Shown: positions 47,330 through 58,391 of the stretch, one piece after another | Layout of the letters: every line of letters begins with the position of its first letter | Position numbering within the stretch: the first letter of the stretch is position 1 | Notes under the pieces: model-generated | The model's database searches: none | Seen by the model: only the letters and a program-made list of their open reading frames with translations | What the model was told of the DNA's origin: nothing | Source of the DNA: Chara braunii | Taxonomy: Eukaryota > Streptophyta > Charophyceae > Charales > Characeae | Length of the DNA: 61,512 nucleotides | NCBI GenBank assembly: GCA_003427395.1 | Contig: BFEA01000561.1 | Coordinates: 866,431-927,942, forward strand | Reading direction: 5' to 3' | Program-made: the position numbers and the translations under genes

Positions 47330-47640
47330 TGGACTAATTGATGGATTGGTTGACCGATATATTGAAGCTCTTACTAATTGATGAGTTTGTACCGACAAGG
47401 TGATCGAATGATCGATTGATAAAGTATTTGTTGATCAACTGTTTGGTTGATTGGTCGATTAGCTGATTCGTTGATCAAATGATTGATTGGTTGGTTGCTT
47501 GATTAAGTAATGGTTGAGTAATTGGTTGAATGATCAATTGATTGATCGATTAGTTGATTGGTTGGTTGAGTGATCGACTGGTTGATTTATTAATTGATTA
47601 GATGATGACTTTAATGATTGGTTGGTTGATGTGTTGAATC
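47330..47640 (+). repeat. Degenerate (TTGA/TTGG)n tetranucleotide array
   Basis: About 300 bp of GATTGATT, GGTTGGTT and GATCGATT variants in near-perfect 4-bp phase. Confidence 0.85.
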
Positions 47641-48162
47641 GAATGACTACCGGCTCGCCTGTTGTTGAGCAATTTGTTGTGTTGTTGGGAGAGGGGGTTC
47701 CTCGAATTTTCTTCCCTACTTCCCAATTTACTATCCACTATTTGGTTCTTCCACTGAGTCACGATGCCATCGATCATCTTTCTGATGCGGGTGGAGCCAC
47801 ACTAGCCTTTCTTGTATATATTAATTGCCTATGATCAATGTTGAGTGGTGTCATCCATACCATTGATTGACTTCATTATTTGTCGACTGTGGTGAATTGC
47901 CCTGGTTAAGGTTTACACTGGAGCAGGGATATGTAGTGCTGCTGGGATTCAAAATTTTTGTGGGCCCTCAGGCGCCGGGACATTGTGTGCTAGGGGTGAG
48001 CAAGTGAGTGAGCTATACTATTTGAAGGTATTGTTCTGCTCTCTCTCTCTCTCTGTATTAATTAATTTTTTATTTTTTTTCCGTCCCCTCTCTCTCCACC
48101 CCTACAAAGCAAATTCTGCTATGGAAGAGGACAAGCGACAATTGAAAAGTAGAATCATCAAG
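47641..48162. other. Unassigned sequence
   Basis: No gene recognised; a short CT run is at 48037-48052. Confidence 0.4.
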
Positions 48163-48206
48163 GAACCTTAGAGTTCCTTGAGGAACCTTAGAGTTCCTTG
48201 TTGATG
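48163..48206 (+). repeat. Two tandem 22-bp hairpins
   Basis: AAGGAAC-CTTAGA-GTTCCTT occurs twice in a row, each a perfect 7-bp stem with a 6-nt loop, and the outer flanks ATCAA/TTGAT also pair. Confidence 0.85.
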
Positions 48207-48392
48207 TCTATATCATGAACGTTATGAACTGAACGACCGGGGAAAAAAATTCCAAGAGATATGAGAAACGGGGGCAGGACAGATAAATGTAGGAGGGGGA
48301 GGGGAGAATCAAGGAGGTGGCTAATGAAGACGAAGAAAATGGTGGAGGAAATAAAACGGAGGATGACAATGATGACGATGGTGAGAAAGACG

Positions 48393-48477
<85 letters not shown>
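48393..48477. repeat. Poly(A) run of about 85 nt
   Basis: Uninterrupted A tract between GA-rich flanks. The flanks encode only Lys/Arg/Glu repeats. Confidence 0.95.
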
Positions 48478-48479
<2 letters not shown>

Positions 48480-48640
48480 CGAAGACGATGGGGAATGAGT
48501 GATGAAAGAAGGCAGTTGAGGTATGCCCCTTTGGTCTCTCTACTCAATGCTTGAATAAAAAATTGGATGATTAAAGAGAGTCATCAAATATGATTCGGAT
48601 GACCATTGACTTCATGATGAACATTAGTTCTCATCTCTCT

Positions 48641-49101
48641 CCGTAGTTATAATCGTTCTGCAATGAACCCAATCTCGTTGAGAATCAGCATCTCAATCGC
48701 ATCAGTAACAGGTAAGTCTGGGTAAAAGTTTTCCCTTCACGAACCTCCTCTCAGTTTCACAAAACGGATCTTCCTCCTCCGCGCCAAACTACATCATTTA
48801 TAGTTATGGTGGATATGACAGCTATGACCGCTCCACCATCTTCTACTACAAGGCCGGTGTCGTCTTCCAACATTTGGTGCCAGTGTCTCACCTCTCCAGC
48901 CTTGCGTGCAGGAACTTGGCCGCAAGCAAGGACACTTCTTTGTGTATTGTACGCTCAACGAATGAGATTAAGCAGAGCGCTAGCGAGACCTTTGAGGCCT
49001 CTACTCTGACATGCACCGATATTCATAACCTAAGGAGCGAATTTTTTTTTTTTGGTACTTTTTTTTTTTCCGTGATTGTTAGCAAATTTCCTTGACTACG
49101 A
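48641..49101 (+). other. Possible gene fragment or exon (weak)
   Basis: A pyrimidine-rich TTCTCATCTCTCTCCGTAG precedes 48641 and a full-consensus donor, CAG then GTAAGT, follows 48706. They bound a 65-bp stretch open in at least one frame. Past the donor one frame stays open from 48703 to about 49100, including IYSYGGYDSYDRSTIFYYKA and later RNLAASKDTSLCIVR. I recognise no family, and chance is a real possibility. Confidence 0.2.
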
Positions 49102-50162
49102 TATTCAAATTTTTGGATTCATTTTTAACATTGAGAACATTCTCAATTGATTCGGTCATGACTTCTTCTTATAGCGTTGAATGACTTTGACTAGCCTGGA
49201 ACTGAAATGTTCTGGAAGCCTGTAGACAACCTTAAAGTACAATGGATATTTCCTCATATGATTATACACCGAAGAAATCGAAGACGATTTGGAAAGCCAT
49301 TGAAGAAGCTCACGACATACATAGGCTTAATATCGTTTGGACTCTCACTGCCAATTTGAATGTTTGTTTCTTGATGGCCGGTATTGTGTAATGTTGATGC
49401 TCAAAATGCAGTATCATAGATGCAAATGCTCAAATTACAGCATACCTCACGATTGGCTCCCTGTCATAGATAACATATGACAAGCATAAGTGTGGTATAT
49501 GATATGAGGGATAACATATGATGATGTATTGTGTATGATGAACCCTTACGATAGAGGATATACCATACCATAGTTGTGGTGTATGGTTTATGATAGATGA
49601 TAGACCTCTTATGGGATATAGTATACTGAGACCATGTGATGGTACCCATCGCTATAGAGAAGGAAGTCACTGTTTTCCACACAAAAACATAGTCGAAATT
49701 GACAAAGTTCAATTTCGTGAAAATGGTAAAAAATATCAATTTTAACGAAATGTCAGTTCTTTGATGTGCATCTGATCTACGACTATGGTTGACTACTGGG
49801 AGATTTTGGCTTTGGGCTTGCCTTTCCCGTGCTGGGTCTGATTCTTGATTTTCCGATAGTCAACAGTCTGCCGCGGGGGTACTGGACGCAAAATTTGCCT
49901 TAGGGGGTGCTACCCCATGACCCTGTGACTCTTCTCAGACCTTTTGAGAATTTGGACACGACTTTTGACCCCTTAGACTGGACTTTGACCAAAAGTTATG
50001 ACCCTTAAAATTGTCTGTGCGGATTTGAACTGAGTTTATTGCAGTTCACTCAAAGTTGAATTTTTAAAACACATGGGTCTGATGTGGCTAGGCACACAAT
50101 ACAGTGTGGACATCTGGAAATCGAACAGAGCAAGTGTGAGCAGAGAGAGGTTGCATTTGACA
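49102..50162. other. Unassigned AT-rich sequence
   Basis: 49480-49625 has many imperfect inverted ATATGAT/ATCATAT and ACCATA/TATGGT motifs. No gene seen. Confidence 0.4.
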
Positions 50163-50290
50163 TTTGTTGATGCGCTCACCGCAACTCGGTTCATAGCGCA
50201 GTGACGGGGACGAAGAGAGATCGCCTTTTGTTGATGCGGCCGCCGCAGCTTGGTTCATAGCACAGTGACGGGGAAGAAGAGACAACGTCA
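50163..50290 (+). repeat. 64-bp tandem duplication
   Basis: TTTGTTGATGCG..CCGCA..GGTTCATAGC.CAGTGACGGGG at 50163 recurs at 50227. Confidence 0.9.
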
Positions 50291-50572
50291 GGTGAGACCG
50301 AGAGAGAACGTGGAGATAAGGTAACAGAGGAGTAGAGGAGATGAAAGCAAGGAATGATGTAGAGACAACGAACATCATGTACCCTCTCTCTCTCTCCCCC
50401 CCACTGTGTCTCAGTTCAGTTCGCAGAGATGGTGTGATTGAGAGTCAAACGTGGACACTTGTCCGAAGTCGCCTTGAATTAAACTTGAAGGACGGTGATT
50501 GTTGATAAGGAAGTGTTGCAATGTATGAATACACTATATAACATCCAATCTGCTTGGCATTCGCTGTCCCTT

Positions 50573-51527
50573 TGTCGGGCGCATCGGTCCGGCACCGCAC
50601 GTGGCAGCGCGGGACCCTCTCGGCCGCGTCACGCAGGAGTTGGACCAACCTCGACGCGAACACACACACGGAGCTTCCTTAGGCCGCTCCGGCCGAGTGC
50701 GCCAGCCATACCTCTCACGAGCCCCTACGACAAGATAGGGCCTACGCGAGGCACAACCTACCTCCACCTTACGGGAGCTGTCACCTCCCTTCGGTGGGCG
50801 TATCCCCGCCGAGCTACCAGTCNNNNNNNNNNNNNNNNNNNNNNNNNNNNNNNNNNNNNNNNNNNNNNNNNNNNNNNNNNNNNNNNNNNNNNNNNNNNNN
50901 NNNNNNNNNNNNNNNNNNNNNNNNNNNNNNNNNNNNNNNNNNNNNNNNNNNNNNNNNNNNNNNNNNNNNNNNNNNNNNNNNNNNNNNNNNNNNNNNNNNN
51001 NNNNNNNNNNNNNNNNNNNNNNNNNNNNNNNNNNNNNNNNNNNNNNNNNNNNNNNNNNNNNNNNNNNNNNNNNNNNNNNNNNNNNNNNNNNNNNNNNNNN
51101 NNNNNNNNNNNNNNNNNNNNNNNNNNNNNNNNNNNNNNNNNNNNNNNNNNNNNNNNNNNNNNNNNNNNNNNNNNNNNNNNNNNNNNNNNNNNNNNNNNNN
51201 NNNNNNNNNNNNNNNNNNNNNNNNNNNNNNNNNNNNNNNNNNNNNNNNNNNNNNNNNNNNNNNNNNNNNNNNNNNNNNNNNNNNNNNNNNNNNNNNNNNN
51301 NNNNNNNNNNNNNNNNNCGCTCCTAGCCCCTCGGTAGCCAACCCATAACTTTCCAATGTGGAAATCGCATAGGCGTCACGCGGGAGACTTAATATAAAAC
51401 CGTGCGGACGCAGGGCCTACTCATATCGACTAGCAATGTAAACGTACGCAAACAGTCGCAATGATGGCGTACTATGTAGTACCCATACTCGCGCGGCCCT
51501 CGTTAATCTCGAGGGTCGCGTTCGACA
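50573..51527 (-). mobile_element. 3' LTR of element 2
   Basis: The plus strand starts TGTCGGGCGCATCGGTCCGG and for about 187 bp matches 61326-61512 in the same orientation, so this is a true direct LTR pair. The other boundary is less certain. CGACA at 51523-51527 would give TGTCG...CGACA ends and places CCCTCG-TTAATCT-CGAGGG (51497-51515) just inside the LTR start, echoing the palindrome of the giant LTR. No polypurine tract is obvious next to it. A TTTTATATTAAG box near 51390 on the minus strand could be the TATA box. Half of the LTR is an N gap. Confidence 0.65.
50823..51317. other. Assembly gap (495 N)
   Basis: Run of N inside the 3' LTR of element 2. Confidence 1.
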
Positions 51528-52561
51528 CTCAAGTGTCGGCTGACACGCGCCTTGAGGGTTAATCTCTCGACTCTGGACAACCGCCATGCGGGGTTGAAAA
51601 CCACACACCCTCTTCTGCACTCTGTGCAGAGCGGGTGGTACACAGGTCCATACCTGTGGTGGCATTCGTTTCTTGCGCCCCTGGGGGTAAGTCCTACTCC
51701 GGGCCTGGGCAAAGGTCAAGGGGTTTGACTTTGACAGCTGCCACGGACTACAACGTCCAACTATAAAAATACTAAAAAGCAAAGGATAATAGGGGGTCTC
51801 CCTTTTCTCTCAAGCCATAATCTGGCTAACCCCTGTGCACGATCTCAGTAAGCCGCGCGCATATCCAAGACATATATAAGTATATATATACAAGGCTTAT
51901 TTATATAGGACGATCACTTCTCATAGTCACAGTGGGACTCCTCCCAGCCATATATGTGTGTAATCGCAGGCAGTCACATCCAGAGTTCGAACCACAACCA
52001 TACCGACAATCACATCAAAGATTCAACCAGAAGTCCACGCACTACACGGGGTCAACTTCAACCATTCCTCGCACTCATACCCCTCGCTTTAGCCATACAA
52101 GCCTCACTCTTGTGCAACTCCCCAAAGTAAATACTGAGTACTTTAGTTAAATGGTCATTCAATAAAGTCCGGGTGAGAACACAATAAAACAATTCAAACC
52201 ACAGGGCTAAAGCCTTTAGGTTGAGTAAACATGAGTGGATTGGAGTTGAATCGCAAACTGACGGATCGACAACCAACCTGTTATCAGTGATAACAGAAGA
52301 TGATCCTCGTAGGATCAAGCTGAAACCAATCCAAGTCCTGAATCGAATGTCAAACAAAGGCCTGTACCATAAAACAGGTCAATGCCCAAGCTAAATCATT
52401 AGCATATGGGGGATAATCCTCCATAGCACATTCTCACCCAAGTTACCTGCCAACTAAATCAAAGTCTACCTCTAAGTCAGTGCCCAAGCAAAGGTAGACT
52501 AACGGCAGGATCTCCCCTATTCAGGGTGGATCACCAGAATTGTCACCTGTTAAAATATAAT
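51528..52561. other. Non-coding 3' region of element 2
   Basis: Starts with the palindrome CGACACT-CA-AGTGTCG (51523-51538). A pyrimidine tract CTCCCTTTTCTCTC near 51796 is purine-rich on the sense strand. No gene seen. Confidence 0.5.
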
Positions 52562-52861
52562 CTATCTCCCCTGAACTAAGAAAATTTCGGCAGCGCTTCC
52601 CGTAGGAAAAGTGACTTTCCAGAATTTATATCATCCCGAATACGAAAACAGAAATAGTCTTTGACTTTCCAAGGTTCAATTTTGTCTAACTCCCTGAATT
52701 AGCAAAAATTTGGGAAGCACTCCTTTTAGAAAAGGAGACTTTCCAGATTTTAACTAAGTCATATATAACTTTAGACAAGTTAAACTTTGACAAGTCAAAA
52801 TTTAACCAACTCCTTGGATTTGCAGAAATTTAGGCAGCGCTTCCCATAGAGAAAGTAGCTT
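52562..52861 (-). repeat. Hairpin repeat, family D, three copies
   Basis: Units of about 120 bp share TCCCTGAA..AAATTTNGG..GC then a hairpin then GACTTTCCAGA. The middle copy is a perfect 8-bp stem, CTCCTTTT-AG-AAAAGGAG (52720-52737). The outer copies use CTTCC/GGAAAAG (52595-52612) and CTTCCC/GAGAAAG (52840-52856) with a related NTAG loop. Confidence 0.7.
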
Positions 52862-53164
52862 ACCAAAATTTATACAAAGCCAAATATAACAAAAGATTTC
52901 AGAAAATGCGAGAATCGATCTAAGCAAAAAAACTTAGCTCAGAAAATGCAGGAATTGAAACTAACTCCTATCGCTCTAGCACGTGGTGAGCAACTAAAGC
53001 AACTACCTGTCAAACTGAAACTCACACGAAGTAGTAGCCTCACTCAGTTCCATGCAGGCCAACGCACAAAAGTGAGTACCCTCACCACCCCAAGTCAAAC
53101 TTTGCAAACAATAGTTCGTAATCTCTCGATGCTTTATTCCCTTATACCCAGCTTACATAGGGCA

Positions 53165-53930
53165 TAAAGTCAAGCCGTCCAATCTTATGGAACCTGCCTG
53201 ACTCAGCCATTGAGTATACACGAACAGATTGCGCAATTACTTCTCTCTTCCTTTTGGGCATATGACTAAGCCGTTCATCTTAGAACAAGGCGCAGCCGCC
53301 CGAAACTGTTTAATATCTAATTTATATATACCTCTCTGAGCTTGGTGTTCAAAAGTTGGGCATAGGACTGAGCCGCTCATCTTAGAACAAGGCCCAACCT
53401 GCCCAGGGTTACCTTCAATTATACTCTTAGTTATACTCTCTTCATTTCATGATAAGCTATAGCCAGGCCGTCCAATCTTATGGAACCCATGCCTAATTAG
53501 CCTGTTCGTAAATAGGATAGTATAAATAATAGGAAAAATTTAACCTTTTGGGTTCCAACATGTGCGAGGCTTTGGGCCAGACCGNCCAATCTTATGGAAC
53601 ATATNTNGTCCTCTGCCAGGTTCGTTTCTCTCTGATCCACTGCGTGCGGCATGAGTCCAAGGCCATCCAATCTTATGGACATGCCCTGCCCTCAGCGAGA
53701 ATTACTCCCTCGGAATGAAANAGGAAGGGGNTGAGCTGTCCAATCTTATGGACTTGCTCAGACCTCCTCGATCAAAAACAAAAGAAACAGAACAAACCCC
53801 AATCAAACATGGCAACCAAACCCTCCAATCTTATGATATAGGTTTGGCCCCTGAAAAGTCAGCCACAGTCAAACCCTCACAATTCAGAGCAATCAGACCG
53901 TCCAATCTTATGGAACTGGTCCGACCNCAT
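53165..53930 (-). repeat. Hairpin array, family B, nine copies
   Basis: The core GTCCAATCTTATGGAAC (plus strand) recurs at 53177, 53273 (as GTTCATCTTAGAAC), 53375, 53470, 53584, 53665, 53738, about 53822 and 53900, spaced 73-114 bp. The core folds on itself (TCCA/TGGA or GTTC/GAAC around ATCTTA). It is flanked by an outer stem unique to each copy: GTCAAGC/GCCTGAC, AGGC/GCCT, GGC/GCC, TGAGC/GCTCA (53732-53760), CCAAACC/GGTTTGG (53816-53847) and TCAGACC/GGTCCGA (53893-53924). Sequence between hairpins is not conserved. Confidence 0.9.
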
Positions 53931-55441
53931 AGGACCCTGTCAGCCTCAGGCAAAACCACCTTTCACCCACCCTTCCCCCANATGCAACCCCTTATGTTCA
54001 CAATNTGCCTTCNGGCAATCAACAAACTGAANNTGTGATTGCACACACANTCCTTTATTTAGTCTGACTTGTGTCCTGCCAGTCAATCCAAAGTCAAAAT
54101 AGGGGTGGATACAGTATACTCAATCAACCATAGCTAGATGTACAGATAGGGGATGTACTAGGGCATATAGAAGGGGAACCATGGTTACCTCTAAGTTGCC
54201 TGTCTGCAGAACTCCTCCTAAGTTCCGGCAGAGCTCCCGCAATCGGTGGGCTGACTCCCCACAGAGTCTTGACGCGGATCACGGGTTGCAATCCCGCCTG
54301 CCGCCTTCCTCTCAGAACCAATCGACTAGACTTAGAATTATAAAGGCAGAAGGAGAAAGGTTTAGCATCTCAGATCCAAGAGTGGTGCACTCAGACTCGC
54401 GAGAGAGGGCCTTGGTTCCTTGGTACGCCTGAGGGCCCCGCAATGGCAGCCAACGCGGCAGCTTGATGAAAACGGAGTCTACCGCCGAAGTCAAAACTAT
54501 CGGAGCTAGTCCTCTGACGAACTTCCAAATCGCAGCAACCCCTTTCTCCCCCGGCCCCGTGCACCTTCTAAGTCCCAGCGTCGCCGCGCCGCGGGCCGTA
54601 ATAGTCAACAATCAGTGAGTTGCGGCATGCAGCAGCGTACCGTAGTCAATCAGTAGGCAATGACAATACCTCCGCAGTCAGCGATAGCTCGTACGCAGTC
54701 AACAGACGCAGTCCGCGCCCCATCCGCAGCCGCATAGTGCTCAGAACCAACCCTGCAAAAGCTTGCCCCGAGTTGCGGCGAGGAGTGCTCCGGTTCTTGA
54801 ATCCAAACCAGCAACCACCACCTGTTCATAGCGGCCAGCGGCAACTGGCCACGTCGTACAACAGCCAGCCGTAGCCCGCAATAGTTCGCAGCAAGCACCA
54901 CCACCGGCTAGCGCCGGGCTACCTCCCTGAAGATCAAGGCCAACAACAAATCAATGACTCAGCCACGTATCGCTCACCTGTTCGTGCAATAGATGGATAT
55001 ACCAGCCTTGCAACCAGACACCCGCAGCTGCTCGACAGAGTAGGCGCTATGTGACCAACGCACTGAAAGAAAACGAATCTTCCCCCGACACGTGGAAAAA
55101 CACGCGCGGGCTGGTATACTGCTTTCCACTTGCGTACCGCAACTCGGCTTGAGTAACCAAGAGGTAAGTTTCCAATCGCCTGGCTAGCCTCACGCCTCCT
55201 TCCTATAATAGACTAAGCTCTACGTCGCTAAACAGATAAGTCTCCAACCCCGCGGTCTATCTCGGGAGCGAACTCACGTCCACGATTCACCAGTTCCATG
55301 CAAAAAAAACTCAGCAGCCCGACAGCGTACAAAATGAGAATGGACCTTCCCCAGCCCGTAGTGCCCGAAGCGTTGACCGACTTCAAGATCTGTTGCGGCC
55401 AATGTCTTCAAATGTCCCAAAACCTCACCTTAGCCTCTTTC
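53931..55441. other. Non-coding internal region of element 2
   Basis: GC-richer from 54200. Open frames on both strands are short and lack domains. No RT, RNase H or integrase motif is present on either strand. Confidence 0.6.
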
Positions 55442-55471
55442 CTCGCTCGTTTTCATTAAGAAGCGAGTGAG
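55442..55471 (+). repeat. Family C hairpin inside element 2
   Basis: CTCGCTCGTTT (55442-55452) pairs with AAGCGAGTGAG (55461-55471) over 11 positions on the plus strand, including two G-T pairs, around TCATTAAG. An AAAACCTC box lies about 20 nt upstream, as in the 42-kb copies. Confidence 0.8.
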
Positions 55472-56782
55472 ATATGACCTTTAATGATCGACTGTCATCC
55501 TCTTCTCCTTGGCGAATGCACCCGGTGCACCTTCTGTTCTTACTAACTCTTATTCCACTAACTATCTTCTAAATCTAACCATCCTATTCAACTCGCCCGG
55601 GGCACAAACCCAGGGATCGCCCTTTTTCCCGTCCAAAACGGCTTACGACCGAGCGAGACTGGTATCTCACACCATCACTCCGCCTTCAAACGCACCCCGA
55701 CGAGAACCCCACCCCGGTTCATTCAGTTTCCCGACTCCCTCCGCCTTAGTGTCAGTCGCCCCACCGCCTGTCGTTCGCTGCGTGATCACCTCGCCCGTTG
55801 CTACACAGCGCCCTCTAGTTGAACTGCGCCCCTCGCCTGCTTGCGCTACCAGCTCGCCGCCCCGCCATCTCCACTCTTCCTATACCGAACGTACCCGGCG
55901 CGCGTTGTGTCTAGGTTCATTTGATGTCCTCTCTGTCTTAGCGTCCTGCCCTGTCAAATGTCTCAAATTACTTATATACACTCGGAGTTTGAACAATCTC
56001 AACTCAAATCGTCACTGGTATCACACAAGAGCAAATGCGGTCTCCCGGAACAAAGCTATAGTTAAAACAATTTGATCATGACGTAGCCATACTTTTCAAT
56101 CCGAGGGACTCAAGTAATCCATGACATATCCTGATATCCAAAGAAAAGTAAGGCTAGAAGTTACCCATACACCAGTCCTGCAACTTCCTCCTTAGGCTAG
56201 ATGGCCTATCTCCCCCACGCTGAGGTTTCTTCCCAAACCTCTCCTACCTCTCACACCTATACGTCTATCTAGGCCCAGGTACGACGTAGGTCTCATACCT
56301 TCTTCTATCAATCAGTAGGTCTAATAGAACAGACCCTTATTTCGTAACAATACCATCATCGACGTCAGGGTCACTCCGTGCTCCATCTACTTGAGACATT
56401 CCAATAACATGATGTAAGGCAGACCTAACATACCCCATATATACAATTATTTTATTGGGGTTCCTCCTGCCTACAACTCGAGCTACTTTACCAGACCATT
56501 ATTACGAAAATTCCTTCCTTCTGTACGCTGCACCTATCTACAGCGGCTATATAACTGGGATTTCCCGCTGATATTTGCAGTTTGCTCAAGTTTCCAGACC
56601 CTTTTCACACAAACTTTTCTCCCTCACGACTACACTCATGAGGCAGTGCTCGATGCTCCGTCTCGCCGCAAAGCCTCCTTCCGTGTTCCCCCAGGGATGG
56701 TTGGGTCGATACGCTCCCCATCCCTGTCAAAAACACCTCCCTCAATATCTGTCCTTATTAGACCGCTTGCTTCATCGGTCCT
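55472..56782. other. Non-coding region after gag of element 2
   Basis: A plus-strand 188-codon open frame (55509-56075) is Pro/Ser/Thr-rich, opposite to the element's sense, and resembles nothing I know. The minus strand after the gag stop has no pol motifs. Confidence 0.5.
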
Positions 56783-57235
56783 TCATTCTCGACAAAACTT
56801 CATTATGTGCCCTTCCTTGGCACAATGTCTGCAAATGTCTTTTCCCCAACCCACTTTCTTCCCTCCAGGGCCGCCTTTGCTGCCACCGCATTCCCTCTTT
56901 CCGTACCCTTCATCCCTGCAACCCTTTTCTGTTTTCCGCTTTTGACCCCTTCTACCGGCCACGTGGCCTTCCGTCGCTCGTGGTATCGGTGGCTGCAATG
57001 GCCCCATACACAAGGCTGGCTGAAACTGAACTGCAGGAGGCCTGGGTGGCATCATACCCATTTGTGGGCCCAAACAAACGCCTTGTATACAGGGCAGATA
57101 TGAATTATATATGGGCCTTGGCCCCAATTGACCGTATGGCGTCCACGGCCCGTATGATGCCCGCTCAATCGGCGGAGGCCCCGCCTGTGCTGGCTTTCCT
57201 CCCAATTCTTGCGGGGTGGCCCCTCCCCGCGGCAT
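56783..57235 (-). CDS. Gag C-terminal block with CCHC knuckle, element 2
   Basis: A 150-codon frame rich in Pro/Gly/Met (GPQMGMMPPRPPAVQFQPAL), then Lys/Arg/Gly-rich (GRRGQKRKTEKG). It ends with GKDICRHCAKEGHIMKFCRE, a perfect C-x2-C-x4-H-x4-C knuckle, and a stop codon immediately after. The knuckle should bind the element's RNA. The equivalent Pro-rich tail and knuckle occur in element 1, where pol follows; here nothing follows. It is probably continuous with the block at 57407-58150 through a frameshift. Confidence 0.75.
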   Translation of the reverse strand: MPRGGATPQELGGKPAQAGPPPIERASYGPWTPYGQLGPRPIYNSYLPCIQGVCLGPQMGMMPPRPPAVQFQPALCMGPLQPPIPRATEGHVAGRRGQKRKTEKGCRDEGYGKRECGGSKGGPGGKKVGWGKDICRHCAKEGHIMKFCRE

Positions 57236-57406
57236 GCCCTACCCTTTTCCGGTACCTTGGCCCCCCTGGGCCCGATTCCTCGCCTTCCGCTGAGCCTTCG
57301 TCAACTTGGGAGGTTCAGGCTCCCCTTTTTCACCCATCACCCCCTTTTCCTTGCCTCCTTGAGGGGTACAACCAATCTCTCCCCAACGATCACATACCAC
57401 TTTTGC

Positions 57407-58150
57407 CTAGTGCTCTGGCCACCACTCATTCCTTTGCCTCTCCCGGCCCGCAGCCGAGGATGCCTCTCCGTTAATGGGCCCCCTCTTCGGATCAGGCGCA
57501 ATAACAGGCAGGGCCATACTAGCCTCCTTCTCCTCCGTTATTTCGATGAATCCCTCGCCTCCGTTCCTTCCCGGGGCGCACGTTCGTCCCTCCGAGGTTC
57601 CCTTGTGGAGGAGTAACTTTTGATGAACTTCTCTTCCCTCTGCCTCATTTCGCTCAATCGGCCCACTCGATGCTCCCTCAGCGGCCTTCCTTTTGCCGTT
57701 CCTGGCCTCTTCCAGTCGTGCTAACCTCTCTTCCAATACCCCTATTTGTCTTTGTGGACCACTTAACTCTGCCTGCGATGGTGCGCCCACAACCGATGGC
57801 ACAGAGTATTCCCCATGTTGGCCTTCTACTCCATCTTCTGGGAATCTTAGCCTTAAGGAAAGCTCCAATTCATCCCACGTTTTCGACTCCTGCTTGAGGG
57901 TATATACCTCCTCACTTAGTCTTTCACAAACAAACAGCGGGGACATGCACCTCATCGCTCTCTCGTCCCACTCCTTCATAAGGCTGAAGCCCTGAACGTC
58001 ATGTAGGAAGCCAGAAAAGTTCCTTCCTTGGAACAACAAAGCACGGAGGTATGGAGGCATCGACTCTTGCAGTGCCTCGCTCAACAGCACCTTCATCTGA
58101 CACGAATTCCTCCAACGCAGGATCTTGGCGAAGCCGCGTTCTTCCGCCAT
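57407..58150 (-). CDS. Gag capsid-like block, element 2
   Basis: A 247-codon frame. Residues 1-110 are helical and include LRALLFQGRNFSGFLHDVQG and ESKTWDELELSLRLRFPE, a Ty3-type capsid C-terminal pattern. Residues 125-155 form a short coiled coil (QIGVLEERLARLEEARNGKR). The rest is a charged linker. No internal stop. It lies between the N-terminal gag domain and the knuckle block, and the arrangement parallels element 1 gag. Confidence 0.7.
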   Translation of the reverse strand: MAEERGFAKILRWRNSCQMKVLLSEALQESMPPYLRALLFQGRNFSGFLHDVQGFSLMKEWDERAMRCMSPLFVCERLSEEVYTLKQESKTWDELELSLRLRFPEDGVEGQHGEYSVPSVVGAPSQAELSGPQRQIGVLEERLARLEEARNGKRKAAEGASSGPIERNEAEGREVHQKLLLHKGTSEGRTCAPGRNGGEGFIEITEEKEASMALPVIAPDPKRGPINGEASSAAGRERQRNEWWPEH

Positions 58151-58391
58151 GATGCTGATGGCCGCCTGTTAAGCACAACGGGCAATAGATCACCAAACAT
58201 AGATTTAAGTAAGCTTAGGTGGACAAAGGCAAACTGCTAACTCTTAAATCACGCTATCTATCATTTTTCTCATGCAATCCGGCCTCACTCCTAGTTACCC
58301 TAACGCTTACCTTCATAACTACGGTAACGGGCAGAGGGACGACCATAGCTATGTCAAAAGAAACGCATTTAGTAGGAAGAGAGGGCATTCC

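Noticed and set aside
48188-48554. Lys-rich and Phe-rich ORFs
   Set aside because: Products of an 85-nt poly(A) run.
55509-56075. 188-codon plus-strand ORF in element 2
   Set aside because: Antisense to the element, Pro/Ser/Thr-rich with no domain; likely chance in GC-rich sequence.
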